A stretch of 64,000 bases of DNA from an uncultured Acidobacteriota bacterium (GCA_902826685.1 CADEFT010000004.1:262569-326568), one strand, 5' to 3'; positions 32,001 through 40,998 are shown, numbered from the stretch's first letter. The notes: generated from the sequence alone by a model not told the origin. Translations and numbers: made by a program.

Positions 32001-34702
32001 CCCTGGTCTCGAGCCGTGCGGCTTGCTTCGGGCAGCGGCGCGGGATAGCCGATGAGGCAGAACTGGTCGATGGCGAACAGGACAATGGATTCGACGTTTT
32101 CGGCATAGGCCATACGCACCTCTCTCACCCAGGGCGCAATCTTGTCGCTGATGCCGACCAGGTGGGCCCGCTGCTCGCGCGGGAAGCCTTTGTACATCGA
32201 GAACCGCATGGATTCCAGCGATAAGTTGAGATCGCGGTTGTAGGTATAGGTGAAGCTTTCAGTCTTCAGGCAATCGAGGGTGGAAGGATTCCACTCACTT
32301 GGGTAATTGATGAGGCGATTGAAGGCTCCTTCGTTCACGTCCGGCGGATAGAGCGCTTCGAAGCGGCAGTTGGGATAAGTGGTACGCACGTAGTTCATGA
32401 TGTGCGTGGTGTAGGCGCCGATGAGAGTGGATAGAAACTCCGCCTCTTCGGGGTAAGCGGCCGGATCCTCGTAGCCGTTGGGAACGGCGCGGATCGGGAA
32501 CCCGTAGGCGGTCTGGAACTGCGCCTTCGTGTACTCGTCGTGAAAGGGCAGACCCGAGCCATCGTAAGGAAAGTACCACCATTGCACTTCGCCGAACTGC
32601 ATATAAGGATGCAGGCCGGCCACATCCATTTCCGCCACCATTTCCTTGTAGACGTCGCGCCAATAGGCCATGCTGATCGGCGAGAAATTCGTTTGAATGG
32701 CGGGTGTGTTGAGTGCGACGGCGGCGCCGCTGGGGTAGCGCTGGGCGATGCCGGCTTCAAGGGATGGGTCGCCGTGCTGCAATTCGGTGCTGAAGGCGCT
32801 GACGACATCGAGGTCGACGTTTTTGGCGCCTACGAAGAACGCTCGGCACCAGTCTCTGACGGCGCGATTCAGCCGGGGTACGGCGTTGAGGTCGGTGTAC
32901 CAGTTGCCGTCGTCGCCACCGGTGAGTTTCGGGGAGGCCGCGGTGGCGGTGAAGGCTCCCACGGTGGATGTCGCGACGGTGATGGCGTTCCCATCGAAAC
33001 CCATGGAGCGGGAATAGATGGTCAGCACATCGCCGGCCGCTTCGGCGCGGATGGCCGTGTAACCGCTGTTGATTAACAGCTCAAACGCCTTGGCCACGTC
33101 CGCGGGAGTCTCTCCGAACAGGTTGACGTGTTCGATTTTCGTGACGCCTTTCGGCGGGTCGCGATCGATCTCGATGATGGTCTTTTCGTTGAAGACGGGT
33201 GCGCCGGCGAACGTGACGGTTGTGCTGGCGTATTGATGGTTCTTGCGCACGAGCTCATAGAACCAAAGCGCGCCGACGTAGTGATTGATGCGCCCGTGGA
33301 AGCCGAGATGGTTGATGTTCCATAGCGTGCGCTCCGGGGCGAGCGCGATGGAGTGGTCGGTGTCCCAGTCGGTGGCGGCGGTTAGCTTGGGCTGCGAGGG
33401 AAAATCCGGCAGCGTGCCGGCGGGCACGGCGACCTCGAGGAAATCGAAGTAGAAATAGGTATCGTCGGCGCCGGTATGAGTGAGAGTGACGGTATGGGTG
33501 CCGGGTCCGAGATCGGCGATCCACAGGCGGACCAGCACGTCCTCACCCGCCAGCAGAAGGTTGAATTCCTTCGGTGTTCCCGCATCGACCACGGCTGTCA
33601 CTTCCCCGCCATTGGCCGCGAGACGAGTGCCGAGGTAAAGCTGGTGGCCGGTGGTGGCGTTATAGGCACAGGAAGCCGAGGCCCCGTTGGAGATGGTGGT
33701 GCGGATGGTGCCCCCGGAGAAGTTGCCCATGCCGTCATGCCAGATGCCGGTGTAGGTGAAATCGTTGCTGTCGTCTTCGATGCGGCGGCTGCCGGGCCCA
33801 GCCACCATATAGCCCAGTCGCGCACCGGTCACCGACCACTGGGTCACCTTCACCTGGAATTCGCTACGGACATAGGCGCCCGTTTGGAATGCGGCGCTGT
33901 AGGTCCAGCGCATTTTGCGGACGTTCGTGGTAGGGACAGGGTCGTCGAACTCGTCTCGCAGGTTGCTGAAATCGAGATCGACCCGCCAGCGCGTGGGTGA
34001 AGTTCCACCGCTGAACATTCGGCCATGGGGCGTCCATATCTCCGTTCGCGCGCCGGAGACGAAGCCATGCACGCCGATGCGGTTTCCGTTCGCTCCCTGA
34101 TCGGCGACGATGTAGGTCAGCGTGATGGTGTCTCCGGAGGCGGTTGCATCGACGGTGGAGGAGAAGAACGTAATCGCGCCGGCGAGGCTGATGAGCGCGG
34201 TCTCCAGCGTGTCGCCTCCGTTCAACTGATAGTTGTACTGCTCGCCGGCCCATGCAAGTCCGATGTGATCGCCGGCGGTGGGGGTGCCTTGCAGCGTGAA
34301 CTGCGCGGTGGCGGGGGTGTAGGATCCGGCAACCGGCGTGGCATAGCGTTTGAGGCGCACCCGGTATGGATCTCCTACCTGACCTTCCACCCAGACGCGC
34401 AGCGACGGCCAATCGACGGTGGCGAAGATGGTGGTATCCATCAGCATGCAGTTGGAGCGCTCTTCCTCGTAGCTGAGTACCACGCCGCTCAGGTCGCCAT
34501 CGGGCAGATTGCGCAGGGCGGGATGTTCGAACACGTTGTCCCGGTTCCATTCGATGACCGCCCAGTCAAACTGCTGGCGCCAGGTGCCGGAGACGACGAA
34601 GCCGGTGGGAGTGGCTTCGCTCAAGGCGGCGATGGCGGAGGGCCGTTCGAAGTAGCATTGCAGATCGCGATCGGGCCGTAGTTTCTGGAGGGTCTCTGGC
34701 AT
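31997..34702 (-). CDS. Phage tail-tip protein with C-terminal TIM-barrel/glycosidase-like region
   Basis: This 901-aa protein is the last gene of the virion module. The middle has two phage-structural modules of the type TL..G....I....Y...GGDTLETALISLAGAI and TPADVAKAFELLINSG...GNAITVATSTVG. The C-terminal ~300 residues (VGAKNVDLDVVSAFSTEL, LHPYMQFGEVQWWYFPYDG, TTYPNCRFEALYPPDVN) look like a TIM-barrel hydrolase. From memory this resembles the TIM-barrel part of non-contractile tail-sheath proteins; a receptor-binding or glycan-cleaving tip protein is the alternative. No transmembrane segment. It ends 4 bp into the oppositely oriented transporter gene. Confidence 0.65.
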   Translation of the reverse strand: MPETLQKLRPDRDLQCYFERPSAIAALSEATPTGFVVSGTWRQQFDWAVIEWNRDNVFEHPALRNLPDGDLSGVVLSYEEERSNCMLMDTTIFATVDWPSLRVWVEGQVGDPYRVRLKRYATPVAGSYTPATAQFTLQGTPTAGDHIGLAWAGEQYNYQLNGGDTLETALISLAGAITFFSSTVDATASGDTITLTYIVADQGANGNRIGVHGFVSGARTEIWTPHGRMFSGGTSPTRWRVDLDFSNLRDEFDDPVPTTNVRKMRWTYSAAFQTGAYVRSEFQVKVTQWSVTGARLGYMVAGPGSRRIEDDSNDFTYTGIWHDGMGNFSGGTIRTTISNGASASCAYNATTGHQLYLGTRLAANGGEVTAVVDAGTPKEFNLLLAGEDVLVRLWIADLGPGTHTVTLTHTGADDTYFYFDFLEVAVPAGTLPDFPSQPKLTAATDWDTDHSIALAPERTLWNINHLGFHGRINHYVGALWFYELVRKNHQYASTTVTFAGAPVFNEKTIIEIDRDPPKGVTKIEHVNLFGETPADVAKAFELLINSGYTAIRAEAAGDVLTIYSRSMGFDGNAITVATSTVGAFTATAASPKLTGGDDGNWYTDLNAVPRLNRAVRDWCRAFFVGAKNVDLDVVSAFSTELQHGDPSLEAGIAQRYPSGAAVALNTPAIQTNFSPISMAYWRDVYKEMVAEMDVAGLHPYMQFGEVQWWYFPYDGSGLPFHDEYTKAQFQTAYGFPIRAVPNGYEDPAAYPEEAEFLSTLIGAYTTHIMNYVRTTYPNCRFEALYPPDVNEGAFNRLINYPSEWNPSTLDCLKTESFTYTYNRDLNLSLESMRFSMYKGFPREQRAHLVGISDKIAPWVREVRMAYAENVESIVLFAIDQFCLIGYPAPLPEASRTARDQG

Positions 34703-34706
34703 GGCT

Positions 34707-37700
34707 TTACACGCGAACGGTCACCGTGAGATCTTTACCTGGCGTCGTGATGGCCGCCTGTCCGACAAAGCGAATGTCGAGCGTCAGGACGCTTTGTGCG
34801 TTCAGTGGCCGCATGTTGAAGCCATCCACGGCGAGTGAAGTTTCCGAACCGGCCGGTATGGTCAACGTGGTGTACTCGGTTCCATCGAGCATGACGCGCA
34901 TGGTTACCGGAGCCCCCAACGGCATCTCACCCACGCGAGCGCGAATGTCTCGTACCGCGCGCGTCTGGCTGACGGTGAGTGGGGGCGTGATCCCGTCCTG
35001 CATGGCCAGATAGCCTTCCACCTGCAGCGTGTATTGGCCGCCGGTGTAGATGCGCAGGCCGCCATCGGTGGTGCCGGTATAGTTCACGCGAGCCGTCGGG
35101 CTGTGTCCTCGTGAATTGGTCACGTACATCTCGGCGCCCGCGATGCGAACGCCGGGCACATAGAACGGGTGGCTGTAGCTGCCACTGGCGGGGCTGCCGA
35201 AGAAATCGCGTGGAAACGGGACGACGAAGGTGCGCCGCTCGAGAGGAAAGACGAGCTTCGGCAATTCGTGCGCGACAGGAGTGGTCTCATGGCGTCCGCG
35301 CGTCACCTCATAGCGCGTGCCACCGTTTAGAACGGCATCGACACGAAGGATCTCCGTTTCGATCTGAATGTGATCGCCGGCCAGGGAGGATCCGGCGGCG
35401 GTCAGGTCGACGAGCGTGGCGGAATCGGAGAGCGGCGCGGCAAGTGCCAGCGTGTTCGGCCCGGTGGTGGCGTCCCAAAGTAGAAGCGATACGGTTCCCG
35501 ACTCGATGCCGCTGGTATGGGTGAGATCGGCGAACGATACCGAAACCAGCTCGATGTTTCCACCGGAGGCGGGCGCGAGGGCAAAAAAGGGCGCGGGTGG
35601 GGCTTCGACGTCGCCGGAGCCCGAACCCGCGCCTCCTCCGATGCGCCACCGCGTCACCAGCGCGGCTTCACTCGAGGATTCGTTGTTGCGTGCATTGGCG
35701 GCGCGACCGGAAATCTGTACGACCAGATCGCGCCGGTTCGGCACCTGCACACGCGCAGGACTGGTCTTCACGCTGGTGCCGAAGTTCCAGCCCGACTCGG
35801 CGATGGAGAACATCGAGCCCGCGGCCGGCAGCACGGACCAGGACGGAGTTATGACGATCGACGAAGTGGTGTTGGAGACGATGCGCCGCTCCTGGCCGCG
35901 GCCCGTACCGGAAACGATGCGCACGACCTTGCCGGTGAATTCGTTTGGGATCAGACTCAGCACCGGGCTGCTGACGGAGTTCGCATCGGCCGTCACCGTT
36001 TGAGTAGGCGGAAGAAGTTCATAGCGCCAATAGAAGTTGGCATGGTCGTAATTGCTGTCGGGCGGAGGAATCTGCGTGGACGCGAGCCCGGTGTCCTGAA
36101 ACGAAGCCGCAACCGCGCCCACATCGGCGACTCTTGTGAGGCGCAGAGGATCGGGCCCGCGGTAGACGCGAAAGCCCGTCGTGCCCGACGGGAACGACAG
36201 GCCGCCGAGGGTCACGGCGTTGGAGTTCGTGGAGGCGAGAAGATCCGCGCGCGCATAGGCCGACAGCGCGCTTTCCTCGCCTGCCAGGTTCACGCCGGTG
36301 ATCGCGTAGTAGAGCGACTGCTGCCCCGCGAGACTTCCGCCGGTGGTGGCGACTTGAGCGGAGATCGAAAGGATGGGCGCGGCGAAAGCGGCGACGGAAG
36401 GCGTGGGCGGTGGCGTGAAATCGACTCGCAGCCGGACGATGGAGCCACCATCGGTCGCGTCTTCGAGCTCCTCGGCGATGCCAAACTGCGGCTCGCCCGA
36501 CGAATCGATCACGGTGCCGGCGAGCGGCCGCGGAACGCCGCTCTGCGCCTGACCCTGCCGCAACGGGGCGCTCAACGGCAACAGCGAATCGTCGTACCAG
36601 GCGTCGTCGTGGATCTGCGCGGTAATGCTCACGGTGCGGTAGTTGACGTCGGGTGCCACGCGCAGGACGCGGAAAGGAACGCGATCGAGACCGTCCTTGG
36701 CGTAGCTGATGGCAACGATGTCGCCCGGGCTCAGCGTGACACCGCGAACGCTGGTTTCAAATTCCGCGAAGAGATTGCCGCGAACGGACTGGTTCAGACG
36801 CCGTCGAAGGAGACGCGTGGCCTGATTGGCGTTCGGTACGCCAAGTCCGGGATAAACCGCCGAAACTTCATGGCCCACCAGGCGCGCATCTTCCACGTCG
36901 ACTACCGACACGCTGTCCTGCTGATAGAGATTGAATTCTTCCTGGAACTCAATGCTCATGCGGTTCACCGTGTCCCAGGAGGGTTTCGAGGAGAACGACA
37001 GGCTGGGGCTGCCGTCGGCACGGCGAGCGATGCCGGACGAGCCGTTGCCGCCATCGCCGAACTCATACGCCGGCCACCCAGCGTTCAACGGAGCGGTTCC
37101 ATTACTGCCCGCGGGCTTCGAAGGCTGTTGCGCGCTCAGCTTTCCTTCCGCGCGCAGATTCACCTTTCCATCCGCGCCGAAGACCAGATAGAGGCCGGCC
37201 GAGTTCCGAATGCCGCGCAGGACATCGGCGGCGCTGCGCCGTTTGAGCAGGATCAGGTTGCAGCGGTAGCGTTGCAGCATCACGGTATCGCCGGCGGCCG
37301 TCCGAGCCTCGATCAACTCTTCGCAATGTTGTGCCGCCTTGGCGAAGCTGACGATGTCCACGTCGTCCAGACGCCAGCCCGTGCGCCTGAGAACGTCTAG
37401 CGTGATCCACGCCGGATTGCTGCTGAAGAACTCGCCCAGATACTGGCCGTCCAGATCGAAGCGCGGCAGCTTGACGCCGTCTGCCAGAACGTCGACTTTC
37501 GGAAGGCGATTCCCAGCGGCCATATCGTTGGGAACAACCAGCGAGAGATAAGCCATGCCGCCATACGGATCGCCGAGCGGGTTGCCGGCGGAATCCTGAA
37601 AGTCCGGATTGAAGGCTCCCGTACGAGGCCCTTTGCTCACCACTTCGAACCATCCGGTGGCGGTCATGTCTTTGCCCGCCTCGGCCACCGGCACTTCTAC

Positions 37701-38636
37701 CTGGTTCACCAGAACCTTGCGCACGCCTTCCATCTCGCCACTGCCGAGCAGCACTTCCATTCGAGTCAGGTTGCCGTCGTTGTGAGCGAAGCAGACAGGC
37801 GGTGCATACCAGCCTGTGCCATAGACCATCGGAACGGCGTCGTTATATTTCGATTCGTTGGGCGTCACGGCGCTGGCGTGGAAATCCTTGTCGCCGTGGC
37901 TGCGCACCAGCGTGCTGGCGGGAAGAAACTCGAGACCGCCAAAGCGCCGCGTCGGCTCGTCGAGCGCATCGGCGCGAAACATGCCGCGTTCCTGGCAAGC
38001 CGCTCTGGTGTAGTCGCAACTGGTGAAGGCGAGCCCGGCGTTCAGATTGCCGACGCCGCCGGGCACGTCGGCCGAGTAGCCGCAGCCGAAGAACAGAGAA
38101 TATTTACCGCTGGTCCCTCCGGCAGCCGCTTCCTGGCGCTCGGCGAAGTTTGATGGAAAGATCCACGGGCAGTTTCTTTGAATCCGCCGGCCCGGGAAGA
38201 CTTTGCGTTGAAAGCTCAGCAGGTTGTGGAACGAGACGCGGCAATAGGATTCGGTCAGCTCCTCGGCTCCCGTGCAGGTTCCGCGAAACACGATGCGCTC
38301 CTCGGAGGTAGCCGATCCGGAGACGAGGTCAAAGAAGGCGAATCGCGCCGTCAGCCGCGCGCCTTTGAGCCCGCGGGTGCGTTCGAGTTGCGAGAAGTGC
38401 GAATCGGCATTGGCCAGGCGCAGGGAAACTCTGGCCGATCCATCGGCCATCTCTTCGGCCGATTGCCGGAAGTCGAAAACGTCATGCGCCAGAACGCGTG
38501 CATCGAAGCTTTCGCCGGATAGCGAAACCGCGTGGGTGCTCCATCGTTCGACGGTGCCATCGTGGAGTTCGCACTCAAACAGCAGTACCGGTGTGTCTGT
38601 GATTTCCCGTTCTTTGATCTGAACAATGGTCGGCAT
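34707..38636 (-). CDS. Phage tail hub/tip protein with L-like Fe-S cysteine quartet and Fn3 region
   Basis: This 1309-aa protein is the largest product of the module. Residues 1-140 resemble the N-domain of hub proteins. CPW (C156), CGY (C185), SCD (C207) and AAC (C214), followed by RRFGG, match the cysteine pattern of minor tail protein L of lambda-like phages, where a [4Fe-4S] cluster is bound. Residues ~250-700 are the hub core (YLGEFFSSNPAWITLDVLRR, GLYLVFGADGKVN). Fn3-like repeats follow. It probably closes the tail end and links to the 901-aa protein encoded 4 bp downstream. Confidence 0.8.
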   Translation of the reverse strand: MPTIVQIKEREITDTPVLLFECELHDGTVERWSTHAVSLSGESFDARVLAHDVFDFRQSAEEMADGSARVSLRLANADSHFSQLERTRGLKGARLTARFAFFDLVSGSATSEERIVFRGTCTGAEELTESYCRVSFHNLLSFQRKVFPGRRIQRNCPWIFPSNFAERQEAAAGGTSGKYSLFFGCGYSADVPGGVGNLNAGLAFTSCDYTRAACQERGMFRADALDEPTRRFGGLEFLPASTLVRSHGDKDFHASAVTPNESKYNDAVPMVYGTGWYAPPVCFAHNDGNLTRMEVLLGSGEMEGVRKVLVNQVEVPVAEAGKDMTATGWFEVVSKGPRTGAFNPDFQDSAGNPLGDPYGGMAYLSLVVPNDMAAGNRLPKVDVLADGVKLPRFDLDGQYLGEFFSSNPAWITLDVLRRTGWRLDDVDIVSFAKAAQHCEELIEARTAAGDTVMLQRYRCNLILLKRRSAADVLRGIRNSAGLYLVFGADGKVNLRAEGKLSAQQPSKPAGSNGTAPLNAGWPAYEFGDGGNGSSGIARRADGSPSLSFSSKPSWDTVNRMSIEFQEEFNLYQQDSVSVVDVEDARLVGHEVSAVYPGLGVPNANQATRLLRRRLNQSVRGNLFAEFETSVRGVTLSPGDIVAISYAKDGLDRVPFRVLRVAPDVNYRTVSITAQIHDDAWYDDSLLPLSAPLRQGQAQSGVPRPLAGTVIDSSGEPQFGIAEELEDATDGGSIVRLRVDFTPPPTPSVAAFAAPILSISAQVATTGGSLAGQQSLYYAITGVNLAGEESALSAYARADLLASTNSNAVTLGGLSFPSGTTGFRVYRGPDPLRLTRVADVGAVAASFQDTGLASTQIPPPDSNYDHANFYWRYELLPPTQTVTADANSVSSPVLSLIPNEFTGKVVRIVSGTGRGQERRIVSNTTSSIVITPSWSVLPAAGSMFSIAESGWNFGTSVKTSPARVQVPNRRDLVVQISGRAANARNNESSSEAALVTRWRIGGGAGSGSGDVEAPPAPFFALAPASGGNIELVSVSFADLTHTSGIESGTVSLLLWDATTGPNTLALAAPLSDSATLVDLTAAGSSLAGDHIQIETEILRVDAVLNGGTRYEVTRGRHETTPVAHELPKLVFPLERRTFVVPFPRDFFGSPASGSYSHPFYVPGVRIAGAEMYVTNSRGHSPTARVNYTGTTDGGLRIYTGGQYTLQVEGYLAMQDGITPPLTVSQTRAVRDIRARVGEMPLGAPVTMRVMLDGTEYTTLTIPAGSETSLAVDGFNMRPLNAQSVLTLDIRFVGQAAITTPGKDLTVTVRV

Positions 38637-38639
38637 GGA

Positions 38640-39428
38640 TTAGGTGCTCGCAATCGTCAATCTGGTGTCGTGCAGTCCGGGCGCGGAGGCCGTCCAAACA
38701 AGCTCGTCCTGCAGCAGGCGCGCGTTTGAGTAGATTCCTCCTTCGGCCGTGGTGGCCTTGTAGTCGGAAGGAGCCGGCTGCGCTTCCAACTGCGGACCGA
38801 AGAGAAGCAGTTCCCCGGCGGCGGCGATTTCAAAGCCCGCTCGAACGGATTCAGCCGTGCCTCCCGGGCTTGCCGGGAACGTGTATCGCTTCCAGACCGT
38901 GGAAAGCGGAAACGATCGGGAGACGATGTTCGAGCCGGCCTCAAGCGAAAGGACCAGCGATGCGGATGAGACCGATCGGGCGTAGACGCTGAGCGAATAG
39001 TGATACCAGGCGGGAATATCCAACTGCTGATAGATCCGGAGTGGCGCGGGGCTCGGGTTCGCCATGCCGAACGCCGCGCTGCCTCCCTCCGGATCGCCGG
39101 CGCCGCCAGTCAGCGCCAACGGAGCCTGTGTGAACCAAACGCCATGTGTCAGATCGGCGCTGCGCGAGAAGAGATTCTGAAACGGATCGAGAAACGTGAA
39201 CGGTTGCAGCCGCCCTTCCACGTCCTGAAAGAACGCCTCAAGCGACTGGCGCTCCGCGCCGGTTGCCGCCCGGTACTCCAGGCGCCAGATCGAACGCCGG
39301 CTTCGCGGATCGGCGTACGATACGGACGTTCCGCCGGAAAGGCGATTCCTCGGCGTACGCGTCTGTTGTCCACTGCTGGCCGGCAATTGAATGCTGGATA
39401 GAGTTCCTAGTTGCGGTATGACTCGCAT
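38640..39428 (-). CDS. Distal tail protein with carbohydrate-binding-like domain
   Basis: This 262-aa protein begins with a DUF2460-like/distal-tail region: WRLEYRAATGAERQSLEAFF and GRLQPFTFLDPFQN. A beta-sandwich of the CBM type follows (YHYSLSVYARS, AESVRAGFEIAAAGELLLFG, GPQLEAQP). It lies just before the hub gene (3-bp gap to 38636), where siphophages encode the distal tail protein. It probably joins tube and hub, with the extra domain exposed. I do not see a homologous short version nearby other than the 117-aa protein upstream, which shares the GxF-F-DPW pattern. Confidence 0.65.
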   Translation of the reverse strand: MRVIPQLGTLSSIQLPASSGQQTRTPRNRLSGGTSVSYADPRSRRSIWRLEYRAATGAERQSLEAFFQDVEGRLQPFTFLDPFQNLFSRSADLTHGVWFTQAPLALTGGAGDPEGGSAAFGMANPSPAPLRIYQQLDIPAWYHYSLSVYARSVSSASLVLSLEAGSNIVSRSFPLSTVWKRYTFPASPGGTAESVRAGFEIAAAGELLLFGPQLEAQPAPSDYKATTAEGGIYSNARLLQDELVWTASAPGLHDTRLTIAST

Positions 39429-39437
39429 GCGTTGTCC

Positions 39438-39791
39438 TTACTCGGATTCGATGGCGACGGTGAGGCTGAACCGGGCTTCCTCATCCTGGCGCCGCTCAAA
39501 CGCGGCATCGCCGAAGCGGCAGTTGGCATTTGAGCTGCCATCCCACGGATCGATGAAGGTGAACGTCCCGAACTGGCCTTGCCGCTCCTGGAACAGGCTT
39601 TCGATCTGGCGCGATTCCGCATCGTCCAGCAGCAGGAGCGTTCCGGTCCAGCGTTTCGCCGCCGAAGGCCGGTTGCGGAAGCGCTGTTCCGAGCCGTCGA
39701 GAAACCGGATGACATGGGTCTCATAGCGGACGGTTCGTCCGGCGGGGTGCTGCAGGCTGGCGCCGCACTTCAGTATGGGAAAGGAAGGCAT
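39438..39791 (-). CDS. Minor tail protein (DUF2460-like)
   Basis: This 117-aa protein has HVIRFLDGSEQRFRNRP and SRQIESLFQERQGQFGTF, then TFIDPWDGSSNANCRFGD. The pattern F.DPWDG..N.RF..D.F occurs in small distal tail or minor tail proteins. It lies between the tape-measure-like gene and the CBM-bearing tail protein. The sequence relation to its 262-aa neighbour (both use GxxxxFTF(I/L)DP) suggests an ancient duplication. Confidence 0.6.
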   Translation of the reverse strand: MPSFPILKCGASLQHPAGRTVRYETHVIRFLDGSEQRFRNRPSAAKRWTGTLLLLDDAESRQIESLFQERQGQFGTFTFIDPWDGSSNANCRFGDAAFERRQDEEARFSLTVAIESE

Positions 39792-39796
39792 CGGGA

Positions 39797-40312
39797 TCAG
39801 TCCTCCACGAAGGTGTCGCTCAGGACATGCGATTGCAGCATGGCGGAACGAACGGCATCGGCGATCTCGCCGCTGCGATCGGCGAACGATTTCGCATCCA
39901 TCGCCGAGACGTTGATGTGGATTTGCGGCGCCGCGGCCGGTGAGCTGCGTAGCGTCTGCCGGTCGCCGTAGTCGACGCGGCTGAGCGTTCCGGTGCTGGC
40001 TTCAAAGCCCAGATCGGAGCGGTTCGATTGGGGAAGCTCGAAGCGGACGCGCTCCACTTCCGCTTCTTCGCCGCCGCCGCCAACCAGGCCGAACAGGCTG
40101 AGCAAAGGGATCGCCGCGCCCAGTCCTCCGCTGACAAGGCCGCCAGCGACGCTGCCCGCGGAACTCGTACCGCGGGACCCGACAGCCGCCACGCCCGCCA
40201 CCGGGCTCAGGCCGCCCATCAGCGGAGCGATCAGCGAACTCCAGTCCCTTGCACCCGCATCGCTTGACCGTACGGAGTTCAGCAAACCGAGCAATAAACT
40301 TTCCAGATCCAT
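39797..40312 (-). CDS. Short tape-measure-like tail protein
   Basis: This 171-aa protein starts at ATG 40312 with GGAGG 8 nt upstream, overlapping the end of the chaperone frame. It has a Gly/Ala-rich hydrophobic centre (GGLVSGGLGAAIPLLSLFGLVGGGG) and a C-terminus (SGEIADAVRSAMLQSHVLSD) that resembles the end of tail tape-measure proteins. Its place after the frameshifted chaperone pair and before distal tail genes is the tape-measure place. It is far shorter than usual tape measures of 600 or more residues, so the assignment is positional. Confidence 0.55.
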   Translation of the reverse strand: MDLESLLLGLLNSVRSSDAGARDWSSLIAPLMGGLSPVAGVAAVGSRGTSSAGSVAGGLVSGGLGAAIPLLSLFGLVGGGGEEAEVERVRFELPQSNRSDLGFEASTGTLSRVDYGDRQTLRSSPAAAPQIHINVSAMDAKSFADRSGEIADAVRSAMLQSHVLSDTFVED

Positions 40313-40313
40313 G

Positions 40314-40634
40314 TCAGGCGGCCTCCCCTTGTAGTTCGTTGTCGAGCACCAGCAGGGCATGCACCGTGCGTGCCGGAAGGTTCATCACATCCGGCATGCC
40401 GAAGCGCTTGAGCGCATGAAAGTGCTCGATCCATGTCTCGCTTTCGGCGCTGATGAAAGAGCGTGGACAACTGGTGAGCGCCACGCCCTTGCGAGCCCAG
40501 ACCACGCGTTCCGGGCCGGTGCTCGCGCCGCTTCGCCAGCCGCACCTTCTTTGAATCTCCAGGCCTTGACGCCGGCAGTCGCCGCACTTCCAACCGGCCT
40601 GATTCGACGCTTGAAAATGGAAGGCGGCGGTTAG
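40314..40634 (-). CDS. Tail-assembly chaperone frameshift extension (lambda T-like), no own start
   Basis: This frame has no usable start codon near its 5' end and is the -1 frame relative to the upstream gene, entered at the AAAAAAC site. After slippage the product adds about 106 residues (LTAAFHFQASNQ ... NELQGEAA). The segment WKCGDCRRQGLEIQRRCGW contains closely spaced Cys that could bind zinc, and VVWARKGVALTSCPRSFI follows. The fusion would be ~226 aa. It ends next to the ATG of the tape-measure-like gene, as in lambda G/GT. Confidence 0.7.
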   Translation of the reverse strand, partial: LTAAFHFQASNQAGWKCGDCRRQGLEIQRRCGWRSGASTGPERVVWARKGVALTSCPRSFISAESETWIEHFHALKRFGMPDVMNLPARTVHALLVLDNELQGEAA

Positions 40635-40993
40635 TTTTTTATCTCGTCCCGATTCAGGCTTAACTGGTGCTGAACGGCCGCGACGATTTCGGCCGCGAGC
40701 TTCTCGGGTCCGGCGTTGATCACGTCTTCCACGTTGGCGCGGCGGCCATCCACCACCAGACCTTCGCAATCGACCAGGCCCCAGCGAAGGTAGATCAGCT
40801 TGATCTCACGGCTGAGAATCTCCGCTTCCAATTGATCGGAAGCTTTGTCCGAGGCGGCGTGAAACTCGAGTTTGGCCGCCAGGTTGCGAACGCTGCGCAA
40901 CAGCTCGAGCCTGGCTCCGTAGGACACGGTGCGCACCCGGAATGTCACGCCGCTCGTGGTCTTCGACTTGATCTTCATCGTGCTTTCGTACAT
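40631..40993 (-). CDS. Tail-assembly chaperone (lambda G-like)
   Basis: This 120-aa protein starts at ATG 40993 (MYESTMKIKSKTTSG) close to the stop of the major tail protein; an internal ATG at 40978 is an alternative start. It is mostly helical: LELLRSVRNLAAKLEFHA, SDQLEAEILSREIKLIYLRWGL, GPEKLAAEIVAAVQHQLSL. The last codons are GAG ATA AAA AAC TAA, containing the slippery heptamer A AAA AAC. Position after the tail tube gene and before the tape measure gene is the canonical place of lambda G-type chaperones, which exist in short and frameshifted forms. Confidence 0.75.
   Translation of the reverse strand: MYESTMKIKSKTTSGVTFRVRTVSYGARLELLRSVRNLAAKLEFHAASDKASDQLEAEILSREIKLIYLRWGLVDCEGLVVDGRRANVEDVINAGPEKLAAEIVAAVQHQLSLNRDEIKN
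40634..40640 (-). promoter_or_regulatory. Programmed -1 ribosomal frameshift site A_AAA_AAC
   Basis: On the minus strand the zero frame reads ATA AAA AAC TAA. The heptamer A AAA AAC allows both tRNAs to shift back by one base, after which CTA ACC GCC continues into the 40314-40634 frame. The stop lies directly after the heptamer. No strong downstream hairpin was recognised by eye. Confidence 0.75.
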
Positions 40994-40998
40994 GTGAC

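Noticed and set aside
35517..37400. 627-aa plus-strand frame opposite the tail hub gene
   Set aside because: Antisense shadow, with many charged low-complexity stretches.
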